Below, piece after piece: positions 16,130 to 20,159 of a DNA stretch of 20,159 nt; the first letter of the stretch is position 1; each line of letters starts with the position of its first letter. The position numbers were made by a program, and so were the translations under genes. This stretch comes from an uncultured Collinsella sp. (GTDB lineage Bacteria; Actinomycetota; Coriobacteriia; Coriobacteriales; Coriobacteriaceae): assembly GCA_958349325.1 (NCBI GenBank), contig CATWCP010000017.1, positions 1-20,159 of the forward strand, in the 5' to 3' direction. The notes beneath the pieces were generated by a model. The model did no database searches and was not told the DNA's origin. It saw nothing but the letters and a program-made list of their open reading frames with translations.

Positions 16130-17200
16130 TCAGCGCCCATACCACTGGCGTCTCCATTCCTCAGCCAGATCGGCCCGCTGTTGAATTCCCGCCAGTCTCA
16201 TCTTTTCAGCCAGCTTCCCCGGGTTCTTGAGTTCATCAAACGTAAACCGAAGCACCTTGTGCCCGAGCATCGTCAGATGAGACTCTCGCTGACGTTCTGC
16301 CACGAATGGGTCGACCGACCCCCGATCCCCACCATCCTGCAGGGTATACTTTCCCTTCCCGTCGAGCTCGCCGATGACACACGTCCCGTTCTCGAGCCGC
16401 CAAAAATAGTCGACGCGAAACACCTGGCTCGAATCGAGCGGGTCGCGAAACTCCACCTGCAGCTCCGGAACTGGAAAGCCGTACGCAATAAAGAACGCTC
16501 GGAACCGAGACTCGCCGCCGTTTTCGGACAGCCCGTCCGCATACGACGCAATCACCTGTGCCCTGCGATACCCTCGCCTGCCCTCGCAATCGGCGCGGAG
16601 GCGCTCGCACAAATCCCAACGTGATACGCCTTTCGCCCGCAGTGCAGAATCGGCAATCTCCAACCCGTAGGAGAACGGCGCACGCAGTAAGCAATCCTCC
16701 ACCGTGCGCCAAAACGACGTCACCCGCACGCCATCAACACGCTCGAGCGCGCCCGCCATCTGCGGACGCAACAACCTGCACCCGCCGCTCAACGTCACCG
16801 AACAACCCGTCTTAACAAGAAAGCGCGGCCCGAGCAGATCATTCGGCACCTCCAGACCCCACAAAAGCGCCGCGTCATAGCCCCAAAACGCCCAATCGGG
16901 ATGAAATTCCGCAAGCCCTTTGATAGTCCTCAGCGCTCGCTCCGCCGGCGTCAATGCATCCCAATCATGCTGAAAACAGAACAGGTACGGCTCGGGCTCC
17001 GCGATATCGTCGGTTCCAACATGGCGTCGCAGCCACATGAGCTCGGTATTGTCATGCGTTGCGAGCAGCGCACCTTGCTTGGCCGTCTCCGTGAGCCGCG
17101 CGAGCATTCTATTCCGCGCCAACGTGTTGCGAGTCGCATGTTTGTGTTTGAGAACGGTATTAGACACTTTCGTCACCACCACGTCAGACAAATGGACCAT
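16130..17200 (-). CDS. AbiEi-like protein with C-terminal DUF559/Vsr-like nuclease fold
   Basis: A 356-residue protein with two parts. The N-terminal half (about 1-200) resembles AbiEi-type proteins: a short helical start with ATRNTLARNRMLARL and an AERALRTIKGLAEFHPDWAF block. The C-terminal part (about 228-325) matches the DUF559/Vsr-like PD-(D/E)XK fold: E230 in GESR, D264 in RVDYFW, the E278-x-D280 pair in GELDGKGKY, then RESHL and KVLRFTF. All likely catalytic acids are present, so endonuclease activity is possible. Related actinobacterial proteins are multi-copy and poorly characterised. The start is uncertain: ATG at 17200 or GTG at 17206 share the GGAGG site, and a TTG at 17224 abuts repeat R7. 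No AbiEii toxin gene is adjacent, so a classical type IV toxin-antitoxin pair is not supported. Repeat pairs flank it closely on both sides. Confidence 0.82.
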   Translation of the reverse strand: MVHLSDVVVTKVSNTVLKHKHATRNTLARNRMLARLTETAKQGALLATHDNTELMWLRRHVGTDDIAEPEPYLFCFQHDWDALTPAERALRTIKGLAEFHPDWAFWGYDAALLWGLEVPNDLLGPRFLVKTGCSVTLSGGCRLLRPQMAGALERVDGVRVTSFWRTVEDCLLRAPFSYGLEIADSALRAKGVSRWDLCERLRADCEGRRGYRRAQVIASYADGLSENGGESRFRAFFIAYGFPVPELQVEFRDPLDSSQVFRVDYFWRLENGTCVIGELDGKGKYTLQDGGDRGSVDPFVAERQRESHLTMLGHKVLRFTFDELKNPGKLAEKMRLAGIQQRADLAEEWRRQWYGR

Positions 17201-17225
17201 CGTCACCGTTGCCTCCGCTGACAAA

Positions 17226-17284
17226 TGTCTTGATCTGTAACAGGAAGACAGTCTTTGAGCCTCTAGTTGTTACAGAACAAGATC
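17226..17284. repeat. 59-bp inverted-repeat element R7 (pair R7/R8)
   Basis: Left arm TGTCTTGATCTGTAACA (17226-17242), a 25-nt centre and right arm TGTTACAGAACAAGATC (17268-17284). A C-G pair of the consensus stem is replaced by T-A here, while another position is mismatched. It lies 25 bp upstream of the nuclease-like ATG, in its leader or promoter. Confidence 0.9.
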
Positions 17285-17305
17285 TTTCGACAGCCGCCAA
17301 CCTTC

Positions 17306-17364
17306 CGTCTCAATCTGTAACAGTTACGGGCCCAAACAGCCGCCAAACGTTACAGATTGAGACA
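17306..17364. repeat. 59-bp inverted-repeat element R8 (pair R7/R8)
   Basis: Left arm CGTCTCAATCTGTAACA (17306-17322), a 25-nt centre and right arm CGTTACAGATTGAGACA (17348-17364). Relative to R1 a G-C arm pair is changed to A-T on both sides, a compensatory change. It starts 80 bp after R7 and ends 35 bp from the stop of the next gene. Confidence 0.94.
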
Positions 17365-17399
17365 AAGTCAGGGCAGCAGGGCGACACCAGCCACATCCC

Positions 17400-18107
17400 C
17401 TACTCCCACTCCTGCTCGTAGATGTTAAGCGACTTCACGTACCGCCCCTGGGCACCCATGATGTCGCGGACCAGGCGCAAGAAGAAGCTGATGCATGAGG
17501 TGTCGAAGCCATCTTCCAGGTCTTCTGGATGAACGGCGCCAGGCCCGTCGACCGCCGTGTCACTCAGGCGTGCGATGTCATACAGATAGAGTTGTCCCGC
17601 CGTCAGCCAGACATCGTCGACGCAGGCGAGGCGCACCGCAATCGCTCCGTCGCTCCAATGCTCCTTTTGCACGATATGCGGGTCGTAGACATCAAAGCGA
17701 CAGTCGGTGCGCGTGTCCTTCAGCGCGACCATACCAGTCGCAGGATCCTTGTCCAAAATGCCAAAGCGCGAGAAATACTGCGTGTCGCGTACCTGCTCGA
17801 GCCGCTTGAGCGAGGCAGGCGAAAGCGATGTCGGCGGCTCTTCAACATACAGCTCGAGCAGCGTCTTGCCATGGCGATAGGGGCGCTCGAAGAGCAGCCA
17901 ATCGGTAAATGCCATGTTGTAGGCCATGATTTCGTTTTGCGAAGGCTCGGTGCAATAGCTGAGCCACGGGTCGACAATGATCTCGAACTGTTCGCGCGCC
18001 GGCTCCAAAAACTGAAACTTCCGCAGCATCCAAAAATGGGCCATGTCGGCAATATCGTTGCCGACGGCTTCGGCTAGCTGCGCTCGGTCTAAAGCGTGGT
18101 CAGTCAT
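17400..18107 (-). CDS. Uncharacterised cytoplasmic protein
   Basis: A 235-residue protein that I do not recognise. It is acidic, with no signal peptide, membrane segment or metal motif. Visible blocks are WLSYCTEPSQNEIMAYNMAF and DWLLFERPY in the first half, then a region rich in Asp and Tyr (RFDVYDPHIVQ) and a C-terminal IYEQEWE. The composition, with many aromatic residues, indicates a folded domain and not a spurious frame. The ATG has an excellent ribosome site (AAGGAGG, five bases before). It is on the same strand as the nuclease-like gene, but the R7/R8 repeat pair separates them, so co-function is not implied. No function is proposed. Confidence 0.82.
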   Translation of the reverse strand: MTDHALDRAQLAEAVGNDIADMAHFWMLRKFQFLEPAREQFEIIVDPWLSYCTEPSQNEIMAYNMAFTDWLLFERPYRHGKTLLELYVEEPPTSLSPASLKRLEQVRDTQYFSRFGILDKDPATGMVALKDTRTDCRFDVYDPHIVQKEHWSDGAIAVRLACVDDVWLTAGQLYLYDIARLSDTAVDGPGAVHPEDLEDGFDTSCISFFLRLVRDIMGAQGRYVKSLNIYEQEWE

Positions 18108-18460
18108 GGCATCCTCCTTAAACTGATAGACCTCAATTTGAGCTTACGAGGAGGGTGGTCGGCCACGACCAGCGCGGGCAAAATAGGCCTCCGGCTGCAA
18201 ACCAGATGCTGACCAAGCACTTGACGAAAAGCTTGACCGAAAATGCGCACCGCAACAAAACCGCAGGTAAACATAGACGGCAAACCCGTCCTTTTGAGCC
18301 AAGCGCCCCCGGCCATCACAGAAACAGCAGAGCGCCACAGCTCAAGAAGACGCCGAATGGACACTCGCGCGTCGACAAACGGGCAAATCGCTCACAAAGA
18401 GTGTCCCCAACGACTAGACAAAAAATGACTAGTCATTGGGGACGTTCTTAAATAACTACT
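18108..18460. other. Intergenic region between the unknown gene and gltD
   Basis: About 350 bp without a supported gene. Short plus-strand frames (for example 18155-18451) have no ribosome site and overlap each other. The part next to gltD holds the TCCCCAA hairpin (18403-18443). The promoter of the unknown gene should lie here, but no clear -10/-35 pair was found. Confidence 0.4.
18403..18443 (-). terminator. Hairpin after gltD, REP-like, likely terminator
   Basis: GTCCCCAA-C-GACTAG (18403-18417) pairs with CTAGTC-A-TTGGGGAC (18429-18443), with one mismatch and an 11-nt loop. The right side also forms a perfect palindrome AATGACTAGTCATT (18424-18437) that on the minus strand runs into TTTTTTG, giving an alternative intrinsic terminator 17 bp past the gltD stop. 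The GGGGAC ends echo the REP-like element at 13745-13825. Confidence 0.65.
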
Positions 18461-19942
<1,482 letters not shown>

Positions 19943-19947
19943 GGCGC

Positions 19948-20159
19948 TTACGCCTCCTTCTTGGTCGAAGCAACAGAGCTGGCGGCGGCGGGCACAGCGC
20001 CAGCGACACTACCCGCCACATCAAAGCGAGCGACATCAGCGGCGTCGGCGCGACCGGTCACAATGTCAAACGCCAGCTCCTCGGCCTGCGCATGCGTCTT
20101 GCCGACGGCCTCGGCGGCGGCGACAATCGCCAGCACGCGCTCGTACTCGGTCGGAATGA
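19948..20159 (-). CDS. gltB: Glutamate synthase large subunit, C-terminal end (partial)
   Basis: This is the last 69 complete codons of a minus-strand gene that enters from the right edge. The visible start, IPTEYERVLAIV, matches the C-terminal pattern of glutamate synthase large subunits (IP-x-x-Y-x-RVL). It is followed by an Ala-rich tail ending STKKEA that is longer than usual. The gene ends five bases before gltD, forming a gltB-gltD operon. The catalytic amidotransferase and FMN/FeS domains lie outside the window. The identity rests mainly on this short motif and the gltD neighbour. Confidence 0.75.
   Translation of the reverse strand, partial: IPTEYERVLAIVAAAEAVGKTHAQAEELAFDIVTGRADAADVARFDVAGSVAGAVPAAASSVASTKKEA

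Noticed and set aside
16130..17200. A type IV toxin-antitoxin (AbiEi/AbiEii) pair
   Set aside because: No nucleotidyltransferase-like AbiEii gene is adjacent, and the C-terminal nuclease-like part differs from a simple AbiEi antitoxin.
18155..18451. A 98-codon plus-strand frame upstream of gltD's end
   Set aside because: Arg/Gln/His-rich translation without a ribosome site, running through the hairpin after gltD.

Overview
The window looks like a chromosomal piece of a high-GC Gram-positive gut actinobacterium, most likely Collinsella or a close relative in the Coriobacteriia. The basis is the GC-rich codon use, an LPxTG-anchored surface protein, a Hanks-type kinase fused to a DUF6273-like outer domain, AbiEi/DUF559-type proteins and abundant short intergenic inverted repeats. 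The genus is an inference from family composition. No rRNA, tRNA or phage gene was recognised.

Layout. (1) 1-590: the first 13 codons of a flavodoxin-like gene on the minus strand and a long non-coding leader holding a 25-nt inverted-repeat pair. (2) 591-2908 (minus): a DEAD-box RNA helicase with a very long Arg/Gly/Asp/Glu tail and a strong terminator. (3) 3416-6634 (plus): an FHA-domain protein followed by a transmembrane Ser/Thr kinase, probably a phospho-signalling pair. (4) 6955-10290 (plus): a 1111-residue secreted, coiled-coil, CAP-domain, LPTTG-anchored surface protein. (5) 10709-13734 (plus): a copper-homeostasis cluster: CsoR-type operator, CopA ATPase, a structured RNA-like hairpin, CopZ chaperone and CsoR repressor. 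(6) 13881-14354 (plus): a small membrane protein with a zinc ribbon, sharing a bidirectional terminator with a convergent amidohydrolase (14462-15832, minus). (7) 16130-17200 (minus): an AbiEi-like/DUF559-like putative nuclease; 17400-18107 (minus): an unrecognised protein. (8) 18461-20159 (minus): glutamate synthase small subunit and the C-terminal end of a probable large subunit.

The most striking non-coding signal is a family of nine 59-bp intergenic elements. Each has 17-bp inverted arms (consensus left arm TGTCTCGATCTGTAACA) around a variable centre of exactly 25 nt. Eight of the nine occur as tandem pairs with a start-to-start period of 80-81 bp. Two pairs bracket the surface-protein gene and two tightly bracket the nuclease-like gene. 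Arms show compensatory changes, so the dyad itself appears to be conserved. This is the best candidate for an undescribed system here: a paired REP/MITE-like element, possibly linked to the nuclease gene. A second family (GGGGACA hairpins at 13745-13825 and 18403-18443) resembles the REP sequences associated with Y1/RAYT transposases elsewhere.

All functional statements rest on motif recognition by eye; no database search was run.
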